Assembly: GCF_900116715.1 (NCBI RefSeq)
Contig: NZ_FPBM01000003.1
Location: 310,001-374,000 of the forward strand
DNA: 64,000 bases
Source of the DNA: Polaromonas sp. YR568
Lineage (GTDB): Bacteria; Pseudomonadota; Gammaproteobacteria; Burkholderiales; Burkholderiaceae_C
Reading direction: 5' to 3'
Numbering within the stretch: the stretch's first letter is position 1; every line of letters begins with the position of its first letter. Positions 37,718 to 46,804 of this stretch are shown piece by piece. Below the pieces are notes generated by a model. The model saw only the letters and a program-made list of their open reading frames with translations. It did not search any database and was not told where the DNA came from. The translations under genes were made by a program, and so were the position numbers.

Positions 37718-38101
37718 CTATGGCTTTTCGGACGCATCGCGGTGCTGCGCCTTGCGCAAAGCTTTTTCCTCGATGCCGCTGGTGCCTTCGCGGCGCTCCA
37801 GTTCGGCAATCACATCGAGGGGGCTCAGGCCGTAATGCGCCAGCGCAATCAGGCTGTGAAACCACAGGTCGGCTACCTCGCCGACCAGCTTGCCTTTGAG
37901 CTCCACCGTGGGCCCGCCGCGGTCGATGTCTTTGGCCGCCATCACGGTTTCAGTGGCTTCCTCGCCGATTTTTTTCAGGAAGGCGTCGGGGCCTTTGTGC
38001 AGCAGGCGCGCCACATAGCTGGTGTCCGGGTCGCCGCCATTGGCCGCCTTGCGGCTTTCAATGATCTGCGCCAGGCGCTGGAGGGAGTCATTCGTGGTCA
38101 T
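37718..38101 (-). CDS. hisE: Phosphoribosyl-ATP diphosphatase
   Basis: A 127-residue MazG-like pyrophosphohydrolase that converts phosphoribosyl-ATP to phosphoribosyl-AMP in histidine synthesis. [24 protein letters not shown] and [18 protein letters not shown] are the conserved metal-binding helices (GEEATE, ADLWFH). The last 25 residues vary. Its start lies 14 bp inside the hisI end (38088-38101). hisE and hisI are separate genes here, not a fusion as in E. coli. Confidence 0.95.
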   Translation of the reverse strand: MTTNDSLQRLAQIIESRKAANGGDPDTSYVARLLHKGPDAFLKKIGEEATETVMAAKDIDRGGPTVELKGKLVGEVADLWFHSLIALAHYGLSPLDVIAELERREGTSGIEEKALRKAQHRDASEKP

Positions 38102-38510
38102 GTTTGCCGGGGGTCTGTTTGTACATGGTTGTCGGGTCTTTGAGCACGGGCTCGGTGACTACCCACTGGCCGTCTTTATACACACTGAAAAAACAGCTGT
38201 GACGGCCCGTGTGGCAGGCGATGCCCGGCGTGTGGCCCAGTTGCGTCACCTTGAGCAAGACTACGTCGTTGTCGCAATCCAGGCGAATCTCATGCACCGT
38301 TTGCTGATTGCCGGACTCTTCGCCCTTGTGCCACAGGCGCCCGCGCGAGCGGCTGAAATACACGGCCTGGCCGAGTTCGGCGGTTTTTTGCAGCGCCTCG
38401 CGGTTCATCCAGGCGAACATGAGCACATCGCCGCTGGAGGCTTCTTGTGCAATGACGGGGATCAGGCCCTTGTCGTCCCAGCTGACTTCATCTAACCAGT
38501 TTTTAGTCAT
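38088..38510 (-). CDS. hisI: Phosphoribosyl-AMP cyclohydrolase
   Basis: A 140-residue zinc enzyme that opens the adenine ring of phosphoribosyl-AMP. It shows [32 protein letters not shown] and the metal-site cysteines in [14 protein letters not shown] and TGRHSCFF. It overlaps hisE by 14 bp. hisF lies 122 bp upstream, separated by a repeat-like, palindrome-rich spacer. Confidence 0.96.
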   Translation of the reverse strand: MTKNWLDEVSWDDKGLIPVIAQEASSGDVLMFAWMNREALQKTAELGQAVYFSRSRGRLWHKGEESGNQQTVHEIRLDCDNDVVLLKVTQLGHTPGIACHTGRHSCFFSVYKDGQWVVTEPVLKDPTTMYKQTPGKHDHE

Positions 38511-38551
38511 GAGGCAATTGTCACGGATTTGGAATGACGCGCCAAAGCAAG

Positions 38552-38628
38552 GATATCGCGGGACCGGCTTTGCCGGACCGCAGATATCGCCCCAGCAGGG
38601 GGGAAGGCGTAGCGCAGCGAAGCCGGCG
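38552..38628. repeat. Palindromic, repeat-like spacer between hisF and hisI
   Basis: GATATCGC (38552-38559) recurs at 38583-38590 and flanks the hairpin ACCGGC-TTT-GCCGGA (38563-38577). A G-rich segment (CCCAGCAGGGGGGAAGGCG...) follows up to hisF. The composition resembles mobile intergenic elements of Comamonadaceae; the family identification is from memory and needs a search. Confidence 0.45.
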
Positions 38629-38632
38629 GGGG

Positions 38633-39436
38633 TTACGTCATTCGAACGGGGATGCCCCGTTCGGCCATATGCTGCTTGGCCTGCTGCACCGTGTATTCGC
38701 CGTAATGAAAGATGCTGGCGGCCAGCACCGCGTCGGCGCCGCCGGTTTGTATCCCGTCGGCCAGGTGTTCCAGGTTGCCGACGCCGCCCGAGGCGATCAC
38801 CGGCACGCTGATGGCGTCGCTCACCGCGCGGGTCAGCGCCAGGTCAAAGCCCGACTTGGTGCCGTCGCGGTCCATGCTGGTCAGCAAAATCTCGCCCGCG
38901 CCGCGCCGCGCCATGTCGGTGGCCCAGGCTACGGCGTCCAGGCCAGTGTTCTTGCGCCCGCCGTGACTGTACACATCCCAACCCGGGCCGACCGGTTCAC
39001 CGGCGGGTGTCAGGCGTTTTTCGTCTTCGGCGCTGCGGCGCTTGGCGTCAATCGCCACCACGATGCACTGCGAGCCGTATTTGGCGGATGCGTCGGCGAT
39101 CACCTGCGGGTTGGCAATGGCGGCCGAGTTGAAGCTGGTCTTGTCGGCGCCGGAATTGAGAAGGCGGCGCACGTCCTCAACAGTGCGCACACCACCGCCC
39201 ACCGTGAGGGGAATGAATACCTGCGATGCCACGGCTTCAATGATGGGCAGGATCAGGTCGCGGCCGTCGCTGGTCGCGGTGATATCGAGGAAAGTGAGCT
39301 CGTCAGCGCCCTGCTCGTTATAGCGCGCGGCGATTTCCACCGGGTCGCCCGCATCGCGTAGCTGGGTGAAGTTGACGCCCTTGACGACGCGGCCGCCGGT
39401 CACGTCGAGGCAGGGAATGATTCGTTTGGCAAGCAT
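38633..39436 (-). CDS. hisF: Imidazole glycerol phosphate synthase cyclase subunit
   Basis: A 267-residue (beta/alpha)8 barrel that, with HisH, makes imidazole glycerol phosphate and AICAR. The N-terminus [20 protein letters not shown], the catalytic aspartates in PCLDV and [15 protein letters not shown], and VIASGGVG are clear. ATG 39436 gives the conserved start; the frame is open upstream to 39499. Only 7 bp separate it from an unrecognised gene that parts it from hisA. Confidence 0.97.
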   Translation of the reverse strand: MLAKRIIPCLDVTGGRVVKGVNFTQLRDAGDPVEIAARYNEQGADELTFLDITATSDGRDLILPIIEAVASQVFIPLTVGGGVRTVEDVRRLLNSGADKTSFNSAAIANPQVIADASAKYGSQCIVVAIDAKRRSAEDEKRLTPAGEPVGPGWDVYSHGGRKNTGLDAVAWATDMARRGAGEILLTSMDRDGTKSGFDLALTRAVSDAISVPVIASGGVGNLEHLADGIQTGGADAVLAASIFHYGEYTVQQAKQHMAERGIPVRMT

Positions 39437-39443
39437 GAATAGG

Positions 39444-40211
39444 CTAACGGTAGGTTGCGTTGAAAGGCCGGTATTCAGGGTATTGGGCCAGAAAAGCACG
39501 GGCTTTGACCGGAAAACTGGCGACAGTCGCTACAGCCCGGCCTCTCACGTCCTTCCTTTGCTGAACGGTCAGTTTCGCCCCGGCCCCCCGGTCAACATCA
39601 CCGGCACAGGCAGCCTGGTTCCGAGTAACGGGTGAGGATGGAATCTGCGCGGCGGATCGCACGCGCAAAGATGGGACATAGAGGACTTCCGGTGGCTGGT
39701 TGACCTGCAAACCGGAGCCGGTGCTGCAAAACACGTACGCGTAGAAGGCTTTGTCTGCAGGCGGAATGGCCGCGCCAAACCCATCCTCGTCCATCGACTC
39801 TTCAAGAAGGATGGCGAGCGCGAAGGCGGAACCCGCTATGACCGCGGCACGAAGCGTGGCGTGAGCTTCCCGATAATTCTGCGCACTCGCCAGCTCGACG
39901 CCACAAGCCTCCAACGCAGGCAGGTAGGTGGATTTCGCAGCATCACAAACCGGCGGAACAGTACGTTCCTGACTCAGCAAATAGGCTTTGCGGGGATCGC
40001 TGTCAGGCATTTTCCCCAAGCACTCGATCAATTGTTGTTTCTGTGTCTCGCTGCGAGGCGAGATGGCGCCGGTTGCATCAGCAGGCCCGGTACTAACGGC
40101 GTAACAGCTCTCAAAGGACTGAAGTAACTCGGCAGGTTGCGCCATGACGACGCCGGTTGTCGCGGTCAGCGTGAGCACCAGCCCTGCGGCTATGTGCATA
40201 AACATACGCAT
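39444..40211 (-). CDS. Unrecognised exported protein interposed in the his operon
   Basis: A 255-residue protein I do not recognise. Residues 1-25 form a signal peptide ([20 protein letters not shown], cleavage after AQ). The mature part has about six cysteines (ESCYAVS, IECLGKM, VCDAAKS, EACGVEL, VFCSTGS, AACAGDV), which suggests disulfide bonds in the periplasm. A moderately hydrophobic stretch ([20 protein letters not shown]) is at about 118-137 and might be a buried helix. It starts 3 bp after the hisA stop and ends 7 bp before hisF, so it is transcribed with them. Other Burkholderiales his operons normally have hisA directly followed by hisF. Confidence 0.6.
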   Translation of the reverse strand: MRMFMHIAAGLVLTLTATTGVVMAQPAELLQSFESCYAVSTGPADATGAISPRSETQKQQLIECLGKMPDSDPRKAYLLSQERTVPPVCDAAKSTYLPALEACGVELASAQNYREAHATLRAAVIAGSAFALAILLEESMDEDGFGAAIPPADKAFYAYVFCSTGSGLQVNQPPEVLYVPSLRVRSAAQIPSSPVTRNQAACAGDVDRGAGAKLTVQQRKDVRGRAVATVASFPVKARAFLAQYPEYRPFNATYR

Positions 40212-40214
40212 GCC

Positions 40215-40955
40215 TTATCCGTTCAGTTCATCGGCTCTCGCCTGGGCCTTCTCGAAGTCGAGGTCGCCGCTGTAAATCGAGCGCCCGCAGATCACGCCTT
40301 CGACGCCCTCTTCCTCGACTTCGCAGAGCTTTTCGATATCGGCCATGTTCGAGAGGCCGCCCGAGGCGATCACGGGAATGGTCAGTGCCTGGGCGAGCTT
40401 GACGGTGGCGTCGATGTTGATGCCGGTCAGCATGCCGTCGCGGCCGATGTCGGTGTAGATGATGGATTCGACGCCGTAGTCCTGGAACTTCTTGCCGAGG
40501 TCGATCACTTCGTGGCCGGTCATCTTGCTCCAGCCGTCGGTGGCGACCTTGCCGTCTTTGGCGTCCAGGCCGACGATGATGTGGCCGCCAAACGCGGTGC
40601 AGGCGTCTTGCAGGAAGCCGGGGTTCTTCACGGCCGCGGTGCCGATGATGACGTAGCGCAGGCCGGCATCGAGGTAGCGCTCTATGGTGTCCAGGTCGCG
40701 GATGCCGCCGCCCAGTTGCACGTCGATCTCGCTGCCGACTTCGGCCAGGATCTGCTTGATGGCCTGCTCGTTGCGGGGTTTGCCCGCGAAAGCGCCGTTC
40801 AAGTCCACCAGGTGCAGGCGCCGCGCGCCCTTGTCGACCCAGCTGCGCGCCATGGCGGCCGGGTCTTCGCTGAAGATGGTGGATTGATCCATGTCGCCCT
40901 GTTTGAGGCGGACGCAGTGACCGTCTTTCAGGTCAATCGCGGGGATGAGTAGCAT
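40215..40955 (-). CDS. hisA: Phosphoribosylformimino-AICAR ribotide isomerase
   Basis: A 246-residue barrel enzyme homologous to HisF that isomerises ProFAR to [26 protein letters not shown] starts the protein, with the catalytic aspartates in AIDLKDG and [15 protein letters not shown], and VIASGGLSN. It lies 114 bp after hisH; that gap has no clear regulatory signal. The unrecognised exported protein gene follows 3 bp downstream. Confidence 0.97.
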   Translation of the reverse strand: MLLIPAIDLKDGHCVRLKQGDMDQSTIFSEDPAAMARSWVDKGARRLHLVDLNGAFAGKPRNEQAIKQILAEVGSEIDVQLGGGIRDLDTIERYLDAGLRYVIIGTAAVKNPGFLQDACTAFGGHIIVGLDAKDGKVATDGWSKMTGHEVIDLGKKFQDYGVESIIYTDIGRDGMLTGINIDATVKLAQALTIPVIASGGLSNMADIEKLCEVEEEGVEGVICGRSIYSGDLDFEKAQARADELNG

Positions 40956-41069
40956 GTGGCGGTAAAAAAGACGGTAAAAAAAGAATGCGGGTGGTCAGGG
41001 TAACAAAAAGTCCGGCGTCCCGGTACCGGGTCTGACCCAAGTCGGCTGCGGGTGTACCAAGAACCTGTT

Positions 41070-41759
41070 CTAAGGATTCCAGTGCAGGAAGTTGCGGTAC
41101 AGGGCCAGCCCGTGGTCGGCGCTTTTCTCGGGGTGGAACTGGGTGGCAAAAATATTATCGCGTGCAATGGCCGCCGTAAAGCGCGCGCCGTAGTCGGTCT
41201 CGCCCGCGATGTGGTGCGCATCCGACGGCCGGGCGTAAAAGCTGTGCACGAAGTAAAAGTAGGAACCATCGGGTACGCCCGCCCACACCGGGTGCGCTTT
41301 GCCGGCGCCCGCCCCGTTTTGGTGAACCTGGTTCCAGCCCATCTGCGGCACCTTGTAGCGGCTTCCGTCAGGCTGCGTTTGGCCGGCGAGTTCGAATTTG
41401 ATGACCTGGCCGGGGATCAGGTTCAGGCCGGCTGTTCCGGCGCCGCCGTCGCCCGGCACGCCCTCGTCGCTGTGCGTGAGCAACATTTGCATGCCTACGC
41501 AGACACCGAACAGCGGCTTGTGCGCTGCGGCGTGCAACACCGACTCCAGCATGCCGGAGTCGGCCAGCTCGCGCATGCAGTCGGCAATCGCGCCCTGGCC
41601 GGGCAGCACGATGCGCTCGGCATTCATCACGTCTTCGGCTTTGGAGGTGACCATCACCTCAAAGCCGCTGCCGGCGGCCACATGCCGCACCGCCTGTGAG
41701 ACGGAGTGCAGGTTGCCCATGCCGTAGTCGACCACGGCGACAGTTTTGGGTTTTGCCAT
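41070..41759 (-). CDS. hisH: Imidazole glycerol phosphate synthase glutaminase subunit
   Basis: A 229-residue class I glutamine amidotransferase that feeds ammonia to HisF. The nucleophile Cys87 lies in [10 protein letters not shown], the oxyanion-strand motif is VLPGQGA, and the His-Glu pair is in QFHPEKS near the C-terminus. It lies 37 bp after hisB. Confidence 0.97.
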   Translation of the reverse strand: MAKPKTVAVVDYGMGNLHSVSQAVRHVAAGSGFEVMVTSKAEDVMNAERIVLPGQGAIADCMRELADSGMLESVLHAAAHKPLFGVCVGMQMLLTHSDEGVPGDGGAGTAGLNLIPGQVIKFELAGQTQPDGSRYKVPQMGWNQVHQNGAGAGKAHPVWAGVPDGSYFYFVHSFYARPSDAHHIAGETDYGARFTAAIARDNIFATQFHPEKSADHGLALYRNFLHWNP

Positions 41760-41796
41760 CAGGGTTTCAGAGTTGGAGGGGCGGCAGGGGCATGGC

Positions 41797-42414
41797 TTAC
41801 AGCGAGCCCTTGGTCGAGGGAATCACGCCGGCAGCGCGCGGATCAATCTCCAGCGCCATGCGCAGCGCGCGGGCAAAAGCCTTGAACACGGTTTCAGCCT
41901 GGTGGTGGGCGTTTTCGCCTTTGAGGTTGTCGATGTGCAGCGTGACGAAGGCGTGATTGACGAAGCCCTGAAAGAATTCGTAGGCCAGCTGGCTGTCGAA
42001 GGTGCCAATCATGCCGCTCTTGAAGGGCACGTGCATCTCCAGGCCCGGGCGACCCGAAAAATCGACCACCACGCGCGACAGCGCCTCGTCGAGCGGCACA
42101 TAAGCGTGGCCGTAGCGGCGCAGGCCTTTTTTGTCGCCCACGGCCTTGGCCACGGCCTGGCCCAGCGTGATGCCCACGTCTTCCACCGTGTGGTGGCCGT
42201 CGATGTGCAAATCGCCTTTGGCCTGGATGTCGAGGTCGATCAGGCCGTGACGGGCGATCTGGTCCAGCATGTGGTCGAAAAAGCCTATGCCCGTGGACAG
42301 GTTTGCTTTGCCGGTGCCGTCCAGGTTGAGCTTGACGGTGATCTGGGTTTCGGCGGTGTTGCGCGAAACCTCGGCGGTTCTTGGTGCAGAAGGAGCAAGT
42401 GTGGGGGTGGTCAT
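41797..42414 (-). CDS. hisB: Imidazoleglycerol-phosphate dehydratase
   Basis: A 205-residue monofunctional dehydratase. The two metal-binding repeats [17 protein letters not shown] and [16 protein letters not shown], as well as [11 protein letters not shown] and GENAHHQAE, are complete. It lacks the histidinol-phosphate phosphatase domain of the E. coli fusion; no such phosphatase gene is in the window. Its ATG overlaps the hisC stop by 4 bp. Confidence 0.97.
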   Translation of the reverse strand: MTTPTLAPSAPRTAEVSRNTAETQITVKLNLDGTGKANLSTGIGFFDHMLDQIARHGLIDLDIQAKGDLHIDGHHTVEDVGITLGQAVAKAVGDKKGLRRYGHAYVPLDEALSRVVVDFSGRPGLEMHVPFKSGMIGTFDSQLAYEFFQGFVNHAFVTLHIDNLKGENAHHQAETVFKAFARALRMALEIDPRAAGVIPSTKGSL

Positions 42415-43514
42415 AGGGATTCTTTAAGCGCCGCCAGCATTTGGGTGTTCTCGTCCGCGGTGCCGACCGTCAGGCGCAAACAATTGGCCAGCAATGGATG
42501 CATTTTAGAAACGTTTTTAATCAGGACCTTGCGCGAGCGCATACCCTCAAAGGTTTTGGCGGCATCGGGCACGCGCACCAGGATCATGTTGGCGTCGCTT
42601 TTCCAGGCTTTCACGCCGGGCATGGCCTGCAGCGCGTCAAAAATCCGTTTGCGCTGGGCCAGGATGTCTTGCGCCTGTGCGGCAAATACCTCCTGGTAGG
42701 CCAGCGCAAACAGCGCGCACTCATAGTTGAGCACGCTGATGTTGTAAGGCGGGCGCACCTTGTCGATCTCGGCGATCAGCGCTTTGGGGCCCATCATGTA
42801 GCCCAGCCGCACGCCGGCCAGGCCGAATTTGCTCATGGTGCGCATCAGCAGCACATGCTTGTGCCGGGCGATGCGGTTGATATAACTTTCGCTGGAGAAG
42901 GGCTGGTAGGCCTCGTCCATGATCACCAGGCCACCTTGCTCGCCCACGGCCTCAATGATTTTTTCGATCACCGCGGCGTCCCACAGGTTGGCCGTGGGGT
43001 TGTTCGGGTAAGCCAGGTAAATCAGCGAAGGCTTGTGCTCTTTGATGGCGGCCAGCATGGCGGCTTCGTCCAGCTCAAAGTCGGCTGTCAGCGGCACGCC
43101 GATGAATTTCAGGCCTTGCAACTGCGCGCTCATGGCGTACATCACAAAGCCGGGCAGCGGCGCCAATATCGAGCCGCCCTCCACGTCGCAAGCCATGGCC
43201 AGCAGCGAAATCAGCTCGTCTGAGCCATTGCCCAGCATGATGTCAAAGCCCTCGGGCATGCCCGCATGGGCGGCCAGCGCGCGGCGCAGGTCGTTAACGC
43301 GCCCGTCCGGGTAGCGATTCAGCGCCACCGCGCCCAGCCGCTCACCCAGCTTGGCCTGCAGCTTGGCCGGCAGGCGGTGCGGGTTCTCCATCGCGTCGAG
43401 CTTGACCATGCCGGCCGACTCCTGAACGGCGTAGGCGTGCATGGACTGCACGTCCTGGCGGATCAGTTGTTTGAACTTGGGGTCTAGCAAAGGAGTAGAA
43501 GAAGGTGCGGTCAT
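42411..43514 (-). CDS. hisC: Histidinol-phosphate aminotransferase
   Basis: A 367-residue PLP-dependent class I/II aminotransferase. The N-terminal [38 protein letters not shown] and the PLP-lysine region [17 protein letters not shown] are clear; the Schiff-base lysine is in SKFGLAG. Its ATG overlaps the stop codon of the upstream PIN-domain toxin (ATGA, 43511-43514), so its translation is likely coupled to a toxin gene, which is unusual for a biosynthetic enzyme. Confidence 0.97.
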   Translation of the reverse strand: MTAPSSTPLLDPKFKQLIRQDVQSMHAYAVQESAGMVKLDAMENPHRLPAKLQAKLGERLGAVALNRYPDGRVNDLRRALAAHAGMPEGFDIMLGNGSDELISLLAMACDVEGGSILAPLPGFVMYAMSAQLQGLKFIGVPLTADFELDEAAMLAAIKEHKPSLIYLAYPNNPTANLWDAAVIEKIIEAVGEQGGLVIMDEAYQPFSSESYINRIARHKHVLLMRTMSKFGLAGVRLGYMMGPKALIAEIDKVRPPYNISVLNYECALFALAYQEVFAAQAQDILAQRKRIFDALQAMPGVKAWKSDANMILVRVPDAAKTFEGMRSRKVLIKNVSKMHPLLANCLRLTVGTADENTQMLAALKESL

Positions 43515-43972
43515 AGGGCTTGCTCCAGCACTTCAATGCCGGTTTTAAAAGGATTGATCACCTGGACACCACCGTAGTGCTGTTCGTGCGCCAGGTCTTC
43601 GCTCAGCAGGTAGCGGCAACCCAGGTGCTGGGCGGCCGCTACAACCAGGCTGTCGCGGTAATGCAGGCCGTAGCGGCTTTCCACCGCCCAGGCGGATTCA
43701 ACCGTCGCATGGTCGGTCTGCCAGGGCTGCCAGAGCTCATAACGGCGCACTTCGGCGCGGGCATCGCCGGCAGGCATGGGCGGGTTGATCTTGCGGGTAG
43801 CCAGCAGATAGAACTCATTGAGCACCTGCGTGCTGATGCGGCCCATGCCGCGCTGCCATAGCACCGTCAGCCAGGCCAAGGCGGCCTTTTGCTTGGCCGG
43901 GTCGGCCCCGTCTTCACTGTAAATAAGGATGTTGGCGTCGACAAAGACGCCGTTCGTGGTGGTGCTGCTCAT
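43511..43972 (-). CDS. PIN-domain ribonuclease toxin (VapC type)
   Basis: A 153-residue PIN-domain protein. The acidic metal-site residues are Asp12 (FVDANILIYSED), Glu53 (QVLNEFYLLAT), Asp107 (YRDSLVVAAA) and Asp126 (LLSEDL), all present, so the nuclease is probably active. Toxins of this type cut tRNA or rRNA and are held by a partner antitoxin. Its start overlaps the antitoxin stop by 4 bp, and its stop overlaps hisC by 4 bp. The unit sits between hisD and hisC. Confidence 0.88.
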   Translation of the reverse strand: MSSTTTNGVFVDANILIYSEDGADPAKQKAALAWLTVLWQRGMGRISTQVLNEFYLLATRKINPPMPAGDARAEVRRYELWQPWQTDHATVESAWAVESRYGLHYRDSLVVAAAQHLGCRYLLSEDLAHEQHYGGVQVINPFKTGIEVLEQAL

Positions 43973-44202
43973 GCGCCGCGCTCGTCAAGGTCGATACGGG
44001 TGGGATAAGGCTGCCCATCGGACACCCAAAGCCGCGCCTTGTTTTGCCAGTCGTGCATGGCGCGCTGGTAGGCGTCGGTGCGCTGCATCTTTTCGGTCAG
44101 CATCTCGCCCACCAGGCGCGACACGCTGGTATTGCGCTTGGCCGCTTCCACCCGCACCCATTCGAGGGCGGCGTCGTCCACGGTGATGGTGACGTTCTTC
44201 AT
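43969..44202 (-). CDS. Ribbon-helix-helix antitoxin (VapB type)
   Basis: A 77-residue protein with an N-terminal ribbon-helix-helix fold (MKNVTITVDDAALEWVRVEA, then NTSVSRLVGEML), which binds palindromic DNA as a dimer. The C-terminal part (WQNKARLWVSDGQPYP) is the likely toxin-binding segment. The ATG at 44202 gives the standard RHH start; the frame is open upstream but crosses the operator. Two tandem palindromes lie 12-44 bp upstream. Confidence 0.85.
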   Translation of the reverse strand: MKNVTITVDDAALEWVRVEAAKRNTSVSRLVGEMLTEKMQRTDAYQRAMHDWQNKARLWVSDGQPYPTRIDLDERGA

Positions 44203-44213
44203 GGGTCGAAGTT

Positions 44214-44246
44214 TACACGAAATTCGTGTAACACGAAGTTCGTGTT
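44214..44246. promoter_or_regulatory. Twin palindromic operator of the toxin-antitoxin pair
   Basis: Two tandem perfect palindromes share the arms ACACGAA/TTCGTGT: TACACGAA-A-TTCGTGTA (44214-44230) and AACACGAA-G-TTCGTGTT (44230-44246), centres 16 bp apart. They fill the 46-bp gap between the membrane-protein stop and the antitoxin start. RHH antitoxins bind such sites to repress their own operon. A -10/-35 pair is not clear. Confidence 0.8.
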
Positions 44247-44248
44247 GT

Positions 44249-44812
44249 TTATTCGCTCTTTTTTGAGGAATGATCCGCAACCCAATGTGGCCGCAAGAGA
44301 GCAAAGCACCCCATCAAGCCTATAAAAATCCAGCTCAGCGCTGTTGCAAAAACCAATATGGCTGAGTCCGACCAGAACACGTAGAAAGATGGCATTCCTC
44401 TACCTCCAGGCCAGTAAAAGACTTTGTCTGTCCAAAAGGCTGCTGCCCCTGCATAAATCATCCCTCCGAAAAACACCATCCCGAAGACCGACCTGCCAAA
44501 GGACTTCGTAGCCTCCCAGGGATTTTCATGAGTGTGCCCAGCCGTGGCTCTTGTGGGCGAAGAAGTTTGCCGAGGCGCTCGCAAGACTGCAAACAATAAA
44601 AGCAACCAACTCAGCAGCAATACATAACCCGTGAGTTCATTCAGCAGGGAAGCCTTGCCGGGCTTGTACGAAAAAAATCCGACGACAAGAAAAACAAAAA
44701 TGGCGACAGACAACGCCACCCAAAAATGACTCGTCGATGTACGAGGTGGCGCGCCCAGGTCAGTTCTTTTTTTTTCATCAACGCCAGCCAGTTTCGGGCC
44801 GTGTTTACACAC
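44249..44812 (-). CDS. Unrecognised four-helix membrane protein in the his operon
   Basis: A 187-residue protein with four predicted membrane helices (about residues 30-50, 58-80, 108-128 and 148-172) and cytoplasmic charged ends. I do not recognise the family. The start is GTG 44812, 17 bp after the hisD stop, with no strong ribosome-binding site; a later start is possible. Hand counts over several 60-base lines give GC of about 45-58 percent, lower than the flanking his genes, which suggests transfer. It ends 3 bp before the twin operator of the toxin-antitoxin pair. Confidence 0.6.
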   Translation of the reverse strand: MCKHGPKLAGVDEKKRTDLGAPPRTSTSHFWVALSVAIFVFLVVGFFSYKPGKASLLNELTGYVLLLSWLLLLFAVLRAPRQTSSPTRATAGHTHENPWEATKSFGRSVFGMVFFGGMIYAGAAAFWTDKVFYWPGGRGMPSFYVFWSDSAILVFATALSWIFIGLMGCFALLRPHWVADHSSKKSE

Positions 44813-44829
44813 TTGGGCTGACTTGTGCC

Positions 44830-46146
44830 CTATTTCAGGCGCATCTCGGCCGCGCGCGCATGCGCCTGCAGGCCTTCGCCGTAAGCCAGCTCGGCGGCGA
44901 TCTTGCCCAGCACCTGGGCGCCGGCTTCGCTCACTTCGATCAGGCTGGAGCGTTTCTGGAAGTCGTAGACGCCCAGTGGTGAGCTGAAGCGCGCCGTGCC
45001 GCTGGTGGGCAGCACGTGGTTGGGGCCGGCGCAGTAGTCACCCAAAGATTCGCTGGTGTAGGCGCCCAGGAAGATGGCGCCGGCATGCTTGAGCAGCGGT
45101 TCCCACTTGTGCGGGTCGCGGCTGGAGACTTCCAGGTGTTCAGGGGCGATGCGGTTGCTGATTTCGCAGGCCTCTTCCATGCTGCGGGTGTGGATGAGTG
45201 CGCCGCGGCCGGTGAGGGACTTGGCGATGATCTCGGCGCGCGGCATTTCGGGCAGCAGGCGGTCGATGGCAGCCTGTACTTCGTCGATATACGCGGCGTT
45301 GGGGCACAGCAGGATGCTTTGTGCGAGTTCGTCATGCTCGGCCTGGCTGAACAAGTCCATGGCCACCCAGTCGGCGGGCGTGCTGCCGTCGGCCAGCACC
45401 AGGATTTCAGACGGGCCGGCAATCATGTCGATGCCCACGGTGCCGAACACACGCTTTTTCGCGCTGGCCACATAGGCGTTGCCGGGGCCGGTGATTTTGT
45501 CGACCTTGGGCACGGTCTGCGTGCCGTAGGCCAGCGCGGCCACGGCTTGCGCGCCGCCAATGGTGAAAGCGCGGGTGACGCCGGCCACGTAGGCGGCAGC
45601 CAGCACCAGGGCATTCTTTTCGCCCTTGGGCGTGGGCACGACCATGATGATTTCGCCGACCCCGGCCACGTGGGCGGGGATCGCATTCATCAGCACCGAT
45701 GAGGGGTAGGCCGCCTTGCCGCCGGGCACATAGATGCCGACGCGGTCCAGCGGCGTGACCTTCTGGCCCAGCAGGGTGCCGTCTTCGTCGCGGTAGCTCC
45801 AGCTTTCGCCGCTGGCCTTCCTCTGGGCCTCGTGATAGCTGCGCACACGTCGCGCGGCGGCTTCAAGCGCATTGCGCTGGGCGGCCGGGATGGCGTCGAA
45901 GGCAGCTTTCAGCTCGGCCTGCGTGAGTTCGAGCTGGCCCATGGAAGAGGCGTCCAGCCCGTCAAAGCGCGCGGTGTATTCCAGCACCGCCGCATCGCCG
46001 CGCTGCTGCACATCGGCCAGGATATCGGCCACGCGCTGCTCGATGGCCGCGTCGGTGTCGGCTGACCAATGCAGCCGCGCCTTGAATTCAGCATGAAAAG
46101 TTGCTGTAGACGTTGAAAGACGCGCGGGAGCAGCTACTAATTTCAT
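44830..46146 (-). CDS. hisD: Histidinol dehydrogenase
   Basis: A 438-residue zinc enzyme that carries out the last two oxidations of histidine synthesis. Conserved segments are [57 protein letters not shown] and the zinc-site [17 protein letters not shown]. The start [13 protein letters not shown] lies within a copy of the dispersed repeat, which supplies the ATG and the first residues. It lies 4 bp after hisG. Confidence 0.97.
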   Translation of the reverse strand: MKLVAAPARLSTSTATFHAEFKARLHWSADTDAAIEQRVADILADVQQRGDAAVLEYTARFDGLDASSMGQLELTQAELKAAFDAIPAAQRNALEAAARRVRSYHEAQRKASGESWSYRDEDGTLLGQKVTPLDRVGIYVPGGKAAYPSSVLMNAIPAHVAGVGEIIMVVPTPKGEKNALVLAAAYVAGVTRAFTIGGAQAVAALAYGTQTVPKVDKITGPGNAYVASAKKRVFGTVGIDMIAGPSEILVLADGSTPADWVAMDLFSQAEHDELAQSILLCPNAAYIDEVQAAIDRLLPEMPRAEIIAKSLTGRGALIHTRSMEEACEISNRIAPEHLEVSSRDPHKWEPLLKHAGAIFLGAYTSESLGDYCAGPNHVLPTSGTARFSSPLGVYDFQKRSSLIEVSEAGAQVLGKIAAELAYGEGLQAHARAAEMRLK

Positions 46147-46149
46147 AGC
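46103..46149 (-). repeat. Dispersed small repeat overlapping the hisD start
   Basis: Read on the minus strand, 46149-46103 aligns without gaps to 35043-35089 with about 33 of 47 identities by hand count (core GCTAT-N7-GTAGCT, then CGCGTCTTT and CAGC). The ATG of hisD is bases 4-6 of the element. Confidence 0.5.
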
Positions 46150-46150
46150 G

Positions 46151-46804
46151 TCAGGATTTTCGGGAGGATGACGATGTGGCGGCCGTCAGGTCGTCAATCA
46201 ACTTGCGGATAGGCGCCTGCTTGAGCTTCAGCGCGGTCTGGTTGACCACCAGATGCGAGCTGATGTCCATGATGCGCTCGACCTCGATCAGGTGGTTGGC
46301 CTTGAGCGTGCTGCCGGTCGACACCAGGTCGACGATTGCGTCGGCCAGGCCGGTAAGCGGCGCCAGCTCCATGCTGCCGTAGAGCTTGATCAGATCCACG
46401 TGCACGCCCTTGGTGGCGAAGAAGTCGCGGGCGATCGCCACGTACTTGGTGGCCACTTTCAGGCGCGAGCCCTGGCGCACGGCGGCGGCATAGTCAAAGC
46501 CTTCGCGCACCGCCACGCTGATGCGGCATTTGGCGATCTGCAAATCCAGCGGCTGATACAGGCCCTGGCTGCCGGATTCAAGCAAAGTGTCTTTGCCGAC
46601 AACACCGAGATCCGCACCGCCGTATTGCACATAGGTCGGCACGTCGGTAGCGCGCACCAGTACCACGCGCAGGCCGGGCTGGTTGGTGTCCAGGATCAGC
46701 TTGCGGGACTTTTCCGGGTCATCGAGGACTTCAATGCCGGCGCTTCGCAGCAGCGGCAGGATGTCGTCGAAGATGCGGCCCTTGGATAAGGCTAAGGTGA
46801 TCAT
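46151..46804 (-). CDS. hisG: ATP phosphoribosyltransferase, short form
   Basis: A 217-residue catalytic subunit that condenses ATP and PRPP in the first step of histidine synthesis. [26 protein letters not shown] and the PRPP-binding [12 protein letters not shown] are seen. It lacks the C-terminal regulatory domain, so it is the HisG-S form that needs HisZ for activity and feedback control; hisZ is not in this window. Its start overlaps the murA stop by 4 bp. Confidence 0.97.
   Translation of the reverse strand: MITLALSKGRIFDDILPLLRSAGIEVLDDPEKSRKLILDTNQPGLRVVLVRATDVPTYVQYGGADLGVVGKDTLLESGSQGLYQPLDLQIAKCRISVAVREGFDYAAAVRQGSRLKVATKYVAIARDFFATKGVHVDLIKLYGSMELAPLTGLADAIVDLVSTGSTLKANHLIEVERIMDISSHLVVNQTALKLKQAPIRKLIDDLTAATSSSSRKS

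Noticed and set aside
44316..44345. CCTATAAAAATCCAGCTCAGCGCTG inside the membrane-protein gene as another repeat copy (read in parts)
   Set aside because: Only scattered bases agree with the repeat and the core palindrome is broken.
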